A stretch of 64,000 nucleotides of DNA from the NCBI GenBank assembly GCA_022842065.1, contig JALHQH010000013.1, positions 62,001 through 126,000 on the forward strand. Direction: 5' to 3'. A model generated the notes under the pieces. It worked only from the letters and a program-made list of their open reading frames with translations, did not search any database and was not told the DNA's origin. Position numbers and translations under genes: made by a program. This document shows positions 33,810-43,400 of the stretch, one piece after another (the stretch's first letter is position 1; each line of letters opens with the position of its first letter). Origin of the DNA: Caldilineaceae bacterium. Lineage in GTDB: Bacteria; Chloroflexota; Anaerolineae; Caldilineales; Caldilineaceae.

Positions 33810-34877
33810 ATGGGAACAGAAAGCATCATCGTGACTGTAACGACTGTATCGCAACAATCAACAAATTTACTGCGTTTTGTTCGCTCGCGTACGCTTTTGG
33901 TCGCCGGGCTGGGCGTCGCCGTCGGGGTACTGCTCCTGGCTATGATGAGCAGCATCGCCTTTGGCGCCGCCGATATCGCACCTGGCGATGTGTGGGCCGC
34001 CCTCTTCTACTTTGATCCCACTTCGACTGACCACTTGATCATCCGCACCCTGCGGGTGCCGCGCGCGGCGGTGGCGGCATTGGTGGGCGCATCACTGGCC
34101 GTAGCTGGCGCGATCATGCAGGGGTTGACGCACAACCCGCTGGGTGATCCGGGCATTCTGGGCATCAACACCGGGGCCGCGCTGGGGGTGGTGGCAGCGG
34201 TCTTTTTTCTCAACATCGGGTCGCTTTCGCTCTATGCGCTCTTTGCCTTTGGGGGGGCGTTATTGACCGCACTGGCGGTCTATGGGCTTGGCTCGCTGGG
34301 GCGGGGTGGTCCAACGCCACTCAAATTGACGATTGCCGGCGCGGCGTTGACGGCGTTACTCTCCTCGTTTACCACCGGCGTGTTGATCCTCAACCAGCGC
34401 ACCCTCGAAGAGGTGCGCTTCTGGCTGGCTGGCTCGGTGGCCGGGCGCGATCTGACCTTGCTGCTGCAGATTGCGCCCTATCTGGTTGGTGGGCTGGTGT
34501 TGGCCCTAGCATTGGGCCGGCAGATCACGACAATTGCGCTGGGTGAAGAGATTGCCAAAGGGCTGGGGCAGCGGACCGGTTGGGTGAAAGGGTTATCGGC
34601 GGTTGCGGTGGTTTTACTGGCCGGTGGCTCGGTGGCGGTGGCGGGCCCGATTGGCTTTATCGGTCTGGTGATTCCCCATATGGTGCGCTTTCTGGTGGGG
34701 GTGGACTATCGTTGGATTTTGCCCTATGCGGCGCTGTTAGGGGCCAGCTTTCTGATTTTTTCGGATGTGGCGGCACGGCTGATTTTGCGCCCGATGGAGT
34801 TGCCGGTGGGGGTGATGACGGCCTTGATTGGCGGGCCGTTCTTTATTTATCTGGTACGCTGGCGCGTGAGGCGGTGA
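33810..34877 (+). CDS. FecCD-family iron-siderophore permease, first
   Basis: A permease of about 355 residues with roughly ten helices. Family landmarks are [20 protein letters not shown] (about residue 90), [34 protein letters not shown] and [17 protein letters not shown]. It would form the channel with the second FecCD protein (35842) and be driven by a FecE-like ATPase, the only candidate here being at 5637. The start is uncertain: ATGs at 33801 and 33810, a GTG at 33831 and a TTG at 33744 are in frame, and none has a clear ribosome site. Confidence 0.88.
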   Translation: MGTESIIVTVTTVSQQSTNLLRFVRSRTLLVAGLGVAVGVLLLAMMSSIAFGAADIAPGDVWAALFYFDPTSTDHLIIRTLRVPRAAVAALVGASLAVAGAIMQGLTHNPLGDPGILGINTGAALGVVAAVFFLNIGSLSLYALFAFGGALLTALAVYGLGSLGRGGPTPLKLTIAGAALTALLSSFTTGVLILNQRTLEEVRFWLAGSVAGRDLTLLLQIAPYLVGGLVLALALGRQITTIALGEEIAKGLGQRTGWVKGLSAVAVVLLAGGSVAVAGPIGFIGLVIPHMVRFLVGVDYRWILPYAALLGASFLIFSDVAARLILRPMELPVGVMTALIGGPFFIYLVRWRVRR

Positions 34878-34880
34878 AGA

Positions 34881-35285
34881 TCAGGGAATAAACAAACGCG
34901 TGACGCCGCGATATTTGTGTAGAGCATCGACAATCTCCGCAAGGCGTTCGGCACAAGCGCGACAATAGGCCGGATCAGCGTTAACACGTCTGAGATTGCC
35001 GATGGTCAACACTGGTAAACTAGTTGGAGTGACTAGTCGTCGAACTGACAGTTCCAGCGATGCTTCCCCATCATCCGCAGTACGATTTCCTGTCAGCAGA
35101 AGATACCCTTGTTCTTGGCAAAGCCGCCAGACTTCTTCATCTGTCGCCCTGTTCGACAAACCAATTTGCTGGAACCATTTCAATTGCATTGGTACAAGTT
35201 CTAACCAAGTACTGTCGTAAAGGAGCACATCAAAAATGGCTTTGGCTTGACCTTCACAGTTGTGGTCAGAAAGAATTGTTTGCAT
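34881..35285 (-). CDS. PIN-like ribonuclease of the DUF5615/Mut7-C type
   Basis: A 134-residue protein with the pattern of DUF5615-like PIN toxins: SDHNCEGQAKAIFDVLL near the N-terminus (metal-binding Asp), a middle GLSNRATDEEVWRLCQEQGYLLLTGNR and a segment VLTIGNLRRV. The N-terminal Asp and the LLTGNR stretch are typical. It overlaps its upstream partner by one base (TAATG) and is probably the toxin of the pair. It lies in reverse orientation 3 bases after the first FecCD permease stop. Confidence 0.75.
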   Translation of the reverse strand: MQTILSDHNCEGQAKAIFDVLLYDSTWLELVPMQLKWFQQIGLSNRATDEEVWRLCQEQGYLLLTGNRTADDGEASLELSVRRLVTPTSLPVLTIGNLRRVNADPAYCRACAERLAEIVDALHKYRGVTRLFIP

Positions 35286-35767
35286 TAAATCGCTCCGCGT
35301 TCGCGACGACTTTTTTCGATCAGCACTTTCAACGCCTTTCGCTCAGGTGTCATTATTGATGGAATCTGTTTTTCACGTTCAGCCGCCAAGGCACGATAGT
35401 ATTTTTCGCGTTCTGCCAACTTGATCTGGATCGCTTTCAGTTTTGGCTCTAATTCGACGCGATGCGCTTTGATGTACTCGAGCGCAACCTCAACTTGGTA
35501 AAAAGAGAGATTATAAATGTCACGAATTTCACGCACACTGTATCCTTCATCATGTGCTTCCATTACATCGTAAACCGAAACACGGCTTTCGCTGATCATG
35601 GGTGCGCTATCCGTTTCGATGATCTTGATCAGGGCAGCAGCATCCTCGCCGGGTGGCGACCAAAGTGGCTCAACGTCAATCGCTCGAATTGCGTCAAAAT
35701 CCGACAGCATTTCGACGATCTGCGCGGCCTGTTGATCATTGTCGATCATAATCGTAATCTGTTTCAC
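35285..35767 (-). CDS. DUF433-type antitoxin candidate
   Basis: A protein of about 160 residues. The middle part ([42 protein letters not shown]) is a DUF433-like helix-turn-helix usually found upstream of DUF5615 toxins. The C-terminal half is a charged helix ([23 protein letters not shown]). The GTG at 35767 is chosen because GGGGAGGG lies at good distance; an ATG at 35773 is too close to that site. It would bind both DNA and the downstream PIN-like protein. Confidence 0.7.
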   Translation of the reverse strand: MKQITIMIDNDQQAAQIVEMLSDFDAIRAIDVEPLWSPPGEDAAALIKIIETDSAPMISESRVSVYDVMEAHDEGYSVREIRDIYNLSFYQVEVALEYIKAHRVELEPKLKAIQIKLAEREKYYRALAAEREKQIPSIMTPERKALKVLIEKSRRERGAI

Positions 35768-35841
35768 GGGCATCCCTCCCCAATCGCTACGGACGGCACA
35801 CATTGCTGTCTCTAATTATAGCACAAAAGGCCAGAATTTTT

Positions 35842-36888
35842 ATGCAACAACCTTGGATTATTATTCGCCCGCCCCGCTTGCCTCTCTCCTTTCGGCTTGA
35901 CCGGCGGGTGCCGCTGGTCCTGCTGTTGACCCTGCTGGTGACACTGGCGGTGATGGTGATCAATATCGGCGTTGGCGAGTATGGGATTCCCGCGCTTGAT
36001 GTGATCAAAACGGTCCTGCACCTGCCAACCGCGAATTTTGATGACTACAACTTTATCGTCAACACGCTGCGGCTGCCGCGTATGTTGGTGGCGGCGCTGG
36101 TGGGGTTGGCCTTGGGGATCTCCGGCGCGATTATGCAGGGCTTAACGCGCAACCCCCTGGCCTCGCCCGATATTTTGGGGATTAGTGCTGGCGCGGGGTT
36201 GGTCGCGGTGACGCTGATCGTCGTCGTGCCGGAGGTGCCGGGCGGCGTGCTGCCGCTGGCGGCCTTTGGCGGCGCGCTGCTGATGGCCGTCTTGATCTAT
36301 CTGCTTGCCTGGCGCGGGGGTGATTCGCCCCAGCGGCTGATTCTGGTCGGCATTGGCCTGGGCGCGGTGACGGGCGCGCTGACCACGCTGCTGATTACCT
36401 TTGGCGATATCTATGATGTGCAGCGCGCCCTGATCTGGCTGACCGGCAGCGTCTATGCCCGTTCGTGGGATGAGGTGTGGGGGCTGCTGCCCTGGGTCCT
36501 CGTTTTTGCGCCGCTGGCTTTGCTGTTGGCGCGTGATCTCAATGCGTTGAATTTGGGCGAAGAGGTGGCGCGTGGGTTGGGAACACGGGTTGCCTGGCAG
36601 CGGGGTCTACTCATGCTGACGGCGGTGGCATTGGCCGGGGCAACGGTGGCCGCAGCCGGCACCATTGGTTTTGTCGGCCTGATGGCCCCCCATATTGCGC
36701 GCCGGCTGGTCGGGCCGGATCACATTGGCCTGTTGCCCACCGCCGGCGTGTTAGGTGGGTTGATTGTCGTGGCTGCGGATTTGGTCGGGCGCACGATCTT
36801 TGCGCCGATTGAGTTGCCCTGTGGGTTGATTACCGCGGCCATGGGGGCGCCATTTTTTATCTATCTCTTATGGCACCAGCGACAGTGA
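35842..36888 (+). CDS. FecCD-family iron-siderophore permease, second
   Basis: A 348-residue permease with [58 protein letters not shown] and [22 protein letters not shown], all FecCD landmarks. The ATG at 35842 is preferred over a TTG at 35803. The N-terminus ([19 protein letters not shown]) leads straight into helix 1. With the protein at 33810 it should form the heterodimeric channel, but the two genes are now separated by an inverted PIN/DUF433 pair. A strong hairpin follows the gene. Confidence 0.9.
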   Translation: MQQPWIIIRPPRLPLSFRLDRRVPLVLLLTLLVTLAVMVINIGVGEYGIPALDVIKTVLHLPTANFDDYNFIVNTLRLPRMLVAALVGLALGISGAIMQGLTRNPLASPDILGISAGAGLVAVTLIVVVPEVPGGVLPLAAFGGALLMAVLIYLLAWRGGDSPQRLILVGIGLGAVTGALTTLLITFGDIYDVQRALIWLTGSVYARSWDEVWGLLPWVLVFAPLALLLARDLNALNLGEEVARGLGTRVAWQRGLLMLTAVALAGATVAAAGTIGFVGLMAPHIARRLVGPDHIGLLPTAGVLGGLIVVAADLVGRTIFAPIELPCGLITAAMGAPFFIYLLWHQRQ

Positions 36889-36943
36889 TTTGATAAATGC
36901 TGCATAGGCTGTTACGGTGCTAGTGATGAGAGAAAAAATCGAG

Positions 36944-36981
36944 ATTCAATGGACAAAACAAGTTTGTTTTGTCCATTGAAT
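36944..36981. terminator. Perfect hairpin after the second FecCD gene
   Basis: Arms of 18 bases (36944-36961 and 36964-36981) with a 2-base loop, followed by TTTAA. It lies 55 bases after the permease stop and probably ends the iron island transcript. Confidence 0.6.
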
Positions 36982-37030
36982 TTAACCGGTTTGATCGCTC
37001 AGCCGGGATGGACAAATGCCGGACTGGCGG

Positions 37031-37052
37031 GCGGGGATCGTCAGATCCCCGC
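37031..37052 (-). terminator. GC-rich hairpin after the metalloprotease gene
   Basis: GCGGGGATC pairs with GATCCCCGC around GTCA, 8 bases after the stop codon of the minus-strand metalloprotease. There is no T-run, so it may only stabilise the mRNA end. Confidence 0.45.
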
Positions 37053-37060
37053 CGCGCAGA

Positions 37061-40000
37061 TTACCGTGTGATCAGCGGCAGGAACAGTTGCCGGATCAAC
37101 GTTTCTTCTGCTTGCTCTTCTTCAGTTTGCGCTTCTTCTGGGCTTTGCTCGGCCTCATCCAACTCGCTGTCGATCTCTGCCGGTTCGTCGGGCAGAACTT
37201 CGAATTGGACGGGCATTTGCTCATCATCACTGCTGGGGCGCATAAAGTGCTGCCAGCTAGCCGCAGCACTGTTGGCTTCAAGGCTAATGCCGTCTAGCAC
37301 TTTGTTGAAACCGACCGTATCACCATCAAAGAAAGCAAAGAAGTTACAATTTGTATTGGCACCTGTACTCAGCGGCACACAGCCGAAAATGTCATCACTG
37401 TCACCAATAAGCAGATTGGGATTGTTGCCGACGCGGAAGTTGCCATTCGTGTTTAGATAAAGATGGCCACTGCCCGGCGCAAGCCATACACCACTGATAT
37501 CCTCGGTGTTGTTCGTCAATGCCACATCGGAACCATCAAAGAGCAGCGTCCAACTCCCGCTGGTATTGATACCTAAACTGGTCGCTTGAAAGCGGATGAG
37601 ATCTTCATCCAGCCCGCTCAAACCAGGGACACTAAATGAGCCAAGGGTGCTAATCACCAGGTTGCCGCCTTGGTCCAGCGCAATCGCGTCAATGTCTTCG
37701 TTGGCGGTTGTCAACCCGACGTCAGAGCCGTCAAAATAGAGACTAAAGCTGCCTTTGGTCGTGTTACCCAATTGGCTCGGCATAAACTGAACAATGTCGG
37801 CATCCGCCACCGTACCCAACCCCGCAAGGTTAATGGGTTGCTCAAAGCTCATGAGAATGCTACCGTCAGCCATCAGTTGCAAGGCATCAACATCGGTATT
37901 GCCAACCCCAACGTCAGAACCATCAAAGAGCATGGCCCAGCCGCTGCCACCGGTGTAGGTCAGAATATCCTCATCCTTGTAAGTAAGACCGTTGACTGTT
38001 CCATTGCCACTGGAACTGACATGGCTGATGAGTGCTGGTCCCACTGGCGTGTTCGTCGGCGTCGGGGTATTAGTCGGCGTTGGTGTATTGGTCGGCGTCG
38101 GTGTATTGGTCGGGGTAGGGGTAGGACCTGTGCCACCGGTGATCGTAAAGTTAACGTTGGAGATGTCAAAGAAGATGTTGTTCGCGCAGGCGACCTGCAC
38201 CCGTGCGTTGCTTGTCGCCTGGGATGGCACTGTAATCGCCGCCGTGCCGTTGTTGGCAACCCCATTGGCAAGGAGCAGCCCATAGCTAACCCCACCATCA
38301 GTTGAGAGGCGAATATTTACAGTGGGGCAATTGACTGCGCCACTATTCGTACCGGCCACATTCCAGGTCACATTTTGGGTGGAGCCGCCACTCCAGGTGA
38401 CCGCTGTATTGGGGGCCGTGACAAGAAATGGCCCGGCCGCCGTGGTGACATTGACGGTCGTGCTGGCATAGTTCACCCCACCACCACCACTCCGGTTGTC
38501 GCGTGCGATAAAGCGAAAGTTCATGGTGCGGGTGGTATTGGGCAGCAGCTCGCCAATCGTCGTCGTGTTGTTGAGCAGATCCGACCACTTGGGAAAGGTG
38601 CGACTGGGGCTGGTCGTTGCTTCAAACGAGCGGAAGAAGGGTGGATTCGTATTGTTTGGTGCACCGGACGCACCCAGATCGAATGCTTCCCACTCATAGG
38701 TCAATGGGTTATTATTGGCATCGGTGGCCGAACCAGTCAGGGTGAATGGGGTCTGCTTGGGGATCGTATAACTGGCCCCGGCGTTGGGCACTGGCGGTGT
38801 GTTCCCGGTTGAGGTGACCGTGCCACAACTGTTGCCGTCCCCTTGCGTGATATAGGTGACAATTTCATCGAAGCTGACCGAGTGAAAATCGTCGTCACTG
38901 TTTGGCTGTAAATCTTGGGCGCCACAAATGCCGGCATAGGCCATGATCGTTGAGCCACTGCCCGGCTCATACGCCGTTGATCCATTGCGGTTGCCATTGC
39001 AGGCCCCAGCATTGCCGTTAAAGGTATGATTGGCCCCAAACTGATGACCCAATTCATGGGCCACATAATCGATATCAAAGGGATCGCCCACGGGTGACGA
39101 AGAGCCGGTTTCCCCTTGGGCCTTCCAGCCGGTGACACATGGCACCCCCAGCGCGGCTAACCCGCCGCCACCGGTGCTGAAAACATGGCCGACATCATAG
39201 TTGCTATTGCCAATCGTACTGTCAATTACGGCCTGGTTTTCGTCTAAGAGTGCGCCTGGATCATCATTGCTGTAGGGATCGCCATTGGGATTCGTGAAGA
39301 TGATCGCGTTGTTGTTGGCAACCAAGGTCAGGCGAACGGCCACCTCGCGTTCATAAACACCGGTTACCCGGTTGATCGTCGTCACAATCGCAGCCAACGC
39401 TTGGTTAACGGTGCCACCATGGAACTGCGTATATTCGCCGGTGGCACCGACGGCTAGCCGATAGGTGCGCAACTGGGTGCCGACCGAACGGGGGACGCCT
39501 TGGGCCGCTAAGGCTGACAAGGCCGCGGCGCGTTGGGCATCGAAGACCAACGGCGGCTGCTCCAGAAAGCGCTTGGTGATTGGTGCCATGAAATCGCGTT
39601 TATAATAGCTGATATAAGTGGTCGTATCATTGCGTTGATAAGGGTCAATATAAACGGTGCCGCTGGCCGAGATCAGCAGGGCATGAAAGCCTGCCGGTGT
39701 CCAATCGAAGCGCAGGGTCGCGGTTGGATCGTCAATCCCCTGGCCGGCATAGGTTTTGATTTCTGGAAACTGTGCCGCCAATTCTGGGGCCATCACCGGT
39801 GACTCGACAATGCGAAAGCGGCCAAAGGTCCCATCCGGCAAGGGCAAGCTAAACAGGTACGCGGTGTTGCGCGCTGCATCGCTATTTTCCTGGGGAGCCT
39901 GGGCGACGCGGGCTTGGAAGGCTGCAAGATCAAGGGCGACCAAGCGATATTTCTGCGGGATAATCGGGCGGTCACTCTGGTTAGCGACACTACTTTCGAC

Positions 40001-40147
40001 TAAATCAGACCAAATGCCATCATCGTTTGTACTTTGGGCTCGAACTGGCATGACAAATACCAGGGCACTGATGACCATTGCTAGCGATAGTCCCAGGCGC
40101 GTAAATGGTCGTCGGCAACGCAGCATCGCGAAAATAGAGAATTGCAT
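37061..40147 (-). CDS. Secreted reprolysin-like metalloprotease with FDGSDVG repeat module
   Basis: A 1028-residue secreted protein. Order: Sec signal (about 1-38, ending MPVRAQS), pro-region (about 45-205), zinc metallopeptidase domain (about 210-455) with HELGHQFGANHTF near residue 360 binding zinc, a PKD-like domain (VPNAGASYTIPKQTPF, 455-560), a Ser/Thr-rich beta domain (AAGPFLVTAPNTAVTWSGG, about 580-670), a Thr-Pro linker (TPTPTNTP repeats), five FDGSDVG repeats (about 720-950), an acidic stretch and the end LFLPLITR. The start at 40147 follows AAAGGAATAG; the longer frame from 40375 crosses palindromes. It probably degrades protein outside the cell or on its surface. Confidence 0.88.
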   Translation of the reverse strand: MQFSIFAMLRCRRPFTRLGLSLAMVISALVFVMPVRAQSTNDDGIWSDLVESSVANQSDRPIIPQKYRLVALDLAAFQARVAQAPQENSDAARNTAYLFSLPLPDGTFGRFRIVESPVMAPELAAQFPEIKTYAGQGIDDPTATLRFDWTPAGFHALLISASGTVYIDPYQRNDTTTYISYYKRDFMAPITKRFLEQPPLVFDAQRAAALSALAAQGVPRSVGTQLRTYRLAVGATGEYTQFHGGTVNQALAAIVTTINRVTGVYEREVAVRLTLVANNNAIIFTNPNGDPYSNDDPGALLDENQAVIDSTIGNSNYDVGHVFSTGGGGLAALGVPCVTGWKAQGETGSSSPVGDPFDIDYVAHELGHQFGANHTFNGNAGACNGNRNGSTAYEPGSGSTIMAYAGICGAQDLQPNSDDDFHSVSFDEIVTYITQGDGNSCGTVTSTGNTPPVPNAGASYTIPKQTPFTLTGSATDANNNPLTYEWEAFDLGASGAPNNTNPPFFRSFEATTSPSRTFPKWSDLLNNTTTIGELLPNTTRTMNFRFIARDNRSGGGGVNYASTTVNVTTAAGPFLVTAPNTAVTWSGGSTQNVTWNVAGTNSGAVNCPTVNIRLSTDGGVSYGLLLANGVANNGTAAITVPSQATSNARVQVACANNIFFDISNVNFTITGGTGPTPTPTNTPTPTNTPTPTNTPTPTNTPVGPALISHVSSSGNGTVNGLTYKDEDILTYTGGSGWAMLFDGSDVGVGNTDVDALQLMADGSILMSFEQPINLAGLGTVADADIVQFMPSQLGNTTKGSFSLYFDGSDVGLTTANEDIDAIALDQGGNLVISTLGSFSVPGLSGLDEDLIRFQATSLGINTSGSWTLLFDGSDVALTNNTEDISGVWLAPGSGHLYLNTNGNFRVGNNPNLLIGDSDDIFGCVPLSTGANTNCNFFAFFDGDTVGFNKVLDGISLEANSAAASWQHFMRPSSDDEQMPVQFEVLPDEPAEIDSELDEAEQSPEEAQTEEEQAEETLIRQLFLPLITR

Positions 40148-40283
40148 AACTATTCCTTTATAAAATGTGAGATACAGGGCAATGATAGGTACGGCGAGAG
40201 GCAGCGAGAATTGTGAACTATATGAGGATACCACTAAAGTACTAGCTGTTACAATTCTGTTCGCTGACATAAGTAGATATCCA

Positions 40284-40331
40284 AGGGATAGAAAGCGAGC
40301 GGCCATTACCGGCCGCTCGCTTTCTATCCCT
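40284..40331. terminator. Perfect palindromic hairpin (21-bp arms)
   Basis: Arms 40284-40304 and 40311-40331 are exact reverse complements around ATTACC. It lies between the two large minus-strand secreted-protein genes, downstream of the mosaic protein. Confidence 0.6.
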
Positions 40332-40348
40332 TTCAGCTCTTTACTTGG

Positions 40349-40395
40349 CAACGCAGGAACGCAACGCTGTGTCACAGCGTTGCGTTCCTGCGTTG
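40349..40395. terminator. Perfect palindromic hairpin (23-bp arms)
   Basis: Arms 40349-40371 and 40373-40395 are exact reverse complements around one base (core CGCAACGCTGTG), 13 bases after the stop of the mosaic-protein gene. With the hairpin at 40284-40331 it forms a double barrier between the two genes. Confidence 0.65.
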
Positions 40396-40408
40396 CGTTC
40401 CTGGTTGA

Positions 40409-43400
40409 TTACCTGCTGATCAGCGGCAAGAACTGCTGCCGGATCAACGCTTCCTCTTCCACACTTTGATCGAATTCATCCAACTCGGCGTCGGCTTCCA
40501 ACGTTTCGTCGGGTAAGACTTCGAACTGGGCAACTTCCGCTTCGTTGTCACTACTCGTCTGAACGAATGCCGTTTGTTGACCGGCACTGCCACCCAGCGC
40601 CAGGCTGATCCCGTCAATCGCTTTGCGGAGGCCGACAATGTCACCGTCAAAGAAAACGAAGAAGGTGCAATCCGTCGTTGCCCCACTGCTCAACAGCAGA
40701 CAGCCAAAGATATCATCACTGTCACCCCCGATCGTGTTGACGCTGCCGGTGGCCAGGAAGTTGCCCCTGGTGCTCAGGTAAAGCTGATCGGTTGCTGGAT
40801 CGATCCAGGTGCCGTCCACATCCTCTGCGCCGGCATTCAACGCCAGATCCGAACCGTCAAAGAAGAGTTCCCAGGTGCCGCTGGTCGTATCACCCAACGA
40901 AGTGGCGACAAACCGCAACAGATCTTCATCCGTGGCGATCACCCCAGCCACGCGGGCGGTCCCTAGCGTGCTGATCACCAGGTTGCCGTTTTGGTCGAGG
41001 GCAATCGCGTCAATGTCCTCATTGCCGCTCGTCAATTCTACATCCGAACCATCGAAGTAGCGGCTGAAACTGCCACTCGTGTTGTTGCCCAACTGCGTTG
41101 GCGCAAACTTCACGATATCGGCATCGGCCACCACCCCCAAAATCGGCATCCGCAGTGGGCGGTCAAAGCTCATTAAGATCGCGCCATCTGCCATGATATG
41201 GAAGGCATCGACATCGGTATTGGCAACGCCGACATCCGAGCCGTCAAAGAGCAGGGTCCAGCCGCTTTCACTACTGTAGCGCAGTATGTCTTCATCTTGG
41301 TAGCGCAACCCATTGATGACGCCATTGCTGTTGGCACTGATGTAGATCATATCTGCTGCTGCAACCGGCGTGTTGGTCGGTGTGGCGGTGGCCGTCGGCG
41401 TATTCTCCGGCGTGTTGGTCGCTGTGGCGGTGGCCGTCGGCGTGTTCTCTGACGTATTAGTCGGTGTGGCCGTGGCTGTCGGCGTGTTCTCTGCGGTATT
41501 AGTCGGTGTGGCGGTGGCCGTCGGCGTGTTCTCCGGTGTGGTGGTCGGTGTGGCCGTGGCCGTCGCAGTTGGTGTCGGTGTACTGCCGGTCAGGCTCAAG
41601 CCCACAATCACCGGGTCATGATCAGACGAGCGGTAGGCATTGGCTTCGTAGAGCGGATTCGGTGCTGGTTTCTCCTCAAAGGTATCCTCACCCGTATCGC
41701 GCGTCATGTCGTTATAGTCGAGCAGCGGCACTTCGTCAGCGTTGATGTGCCATTCGGTGACCCCAGCCACCTGGGGCAGTAGCGCGGCATTGGCCAGGGC
41801 ATGGTCAAGATAGCCCAGTTGGCCGTCGAAGAGATAGCCATAGGCGTTGGCCCCGTTGCGCTGGTCGATCAGGTCGGTAAAGCCGCCATTTTCCAGCGCC
41901 ACAATTGGATCTTCATTACGGTAGGCATTCAGGTCACCCATGATCAGGAAGTCAGCATCACCGCTGCCGGTGGGGTCGGCGGCCAACCAGGTGGTGAGTG
42001 CCGTGGCTGCCGCCGTACGGGTGCCATTACAGTTACCCTGCCCGGTCGTTGTGTCATCATCACCGGTACCACAGCCGGAGCCTTTGGACTTGAGATGATT
42101 GATGGCGACCGTTACTTTGGCATTGTTACTCGTCTGCTGGAAGGTCTGCGCCAGCACTGGGCGATTAGCCGTATCGATAAAAGCCGGATCGACCGACGAA
42201 TCCAGAATGGCAAAGTTGCCGACGGGGCTGACCGTCGCGGTTTTGTAGATAAACGCGACCCGAATCGCATCGGTGCCGATGGCCCCCGTGTCGATAAAAC
42301 TGTAGGTGTCGGTGTTCACGGCGTTGAGCGCACTGACAATGCTCTCCAGCACCGGATCATTGCCATCATTCGCGGGGTTCGCTGCCGCGGTATTTTCCAA
42401 CTCAATCAACCCCACAATATCAGCATCGATGGCATCAAGCGCCGCGATGATCTTGTCGAGTTGACGGACGCGTTCGGCCTCGCTGTCGGCCCCGCGACAA
42501 TCCATGGTGCCGCCAGGGGCACAGGGACCGCTACTCGTCGACGCCGTCTCGTCAATCGTGGTGAAGTAGTTGAGCACATTAAAGCTGGCGACCTTGAGGG
42601 TGCCGCCAACCGCCGCCGGCGCCGCTGTGCGCGCGTTGGCACTGGTGAAGCTGTAGTCATAAGATGTGGCAACGGGGCGCACACGCCATTCGCTAAAGGC
42701 AAAATCAAGCACGCCGGTCAGCCCCGTGATCGTATCCCCACCCCGGAAGAAGTTTGTGATGCTAAAGCCACCGGGTTCAGGATAAAAGACCGCTTCGTCA
42801 TTCGCCGTGCCATTGTCCACCAACGCCGCATTCTCAATGTTATTGTCATCATCGAGAATGATCGATTTTGACGCAATGGTCGCTTGATGTTGCTGGAAGC
42901 CTGCCGCGGTTGGCACGTTCTGGTCGGTAAAGGTGCGCAGGCGTTCACTGGCCAGCACAATCTGACCAAAGCGGCTCAGCTCAAAGTACTCGACCGCCTT
43001 CAGTTCTTGGTTCAATTGCACCAACATGCCTTCAAATGGCTCGAAGTAGGCGTTGATTTGGGGCGTCGCCGCGGCGGGGGCGGTCGCCGAGAAGCCAGGA
43101 ATCGGCAACTGGGCCTGGGCCGGTGTCGGTAGCGCATTGTTGTTGGCGCAAATCAAGATGGTGGGGAGATCCAGTGAAGTGACGCCGAGATTCTCATCGA
43201 CCGTCCCAGTTACCCGCACCTGATCGCCCACGTTAACATTCACAATCGGCGAGAGGGTATCTTCAAAGACAAAGATGCCTTCCGAGGTGGCGGCATTCGC
43301 ATCGGCGTCGGCATTCTCTTCCTGCACAAAGAATCCATTTAGTTTATCTGCGCCCTGATAATCCGCTACGACAATGCCTTCGATCGTGCGGCTTTGGCCA

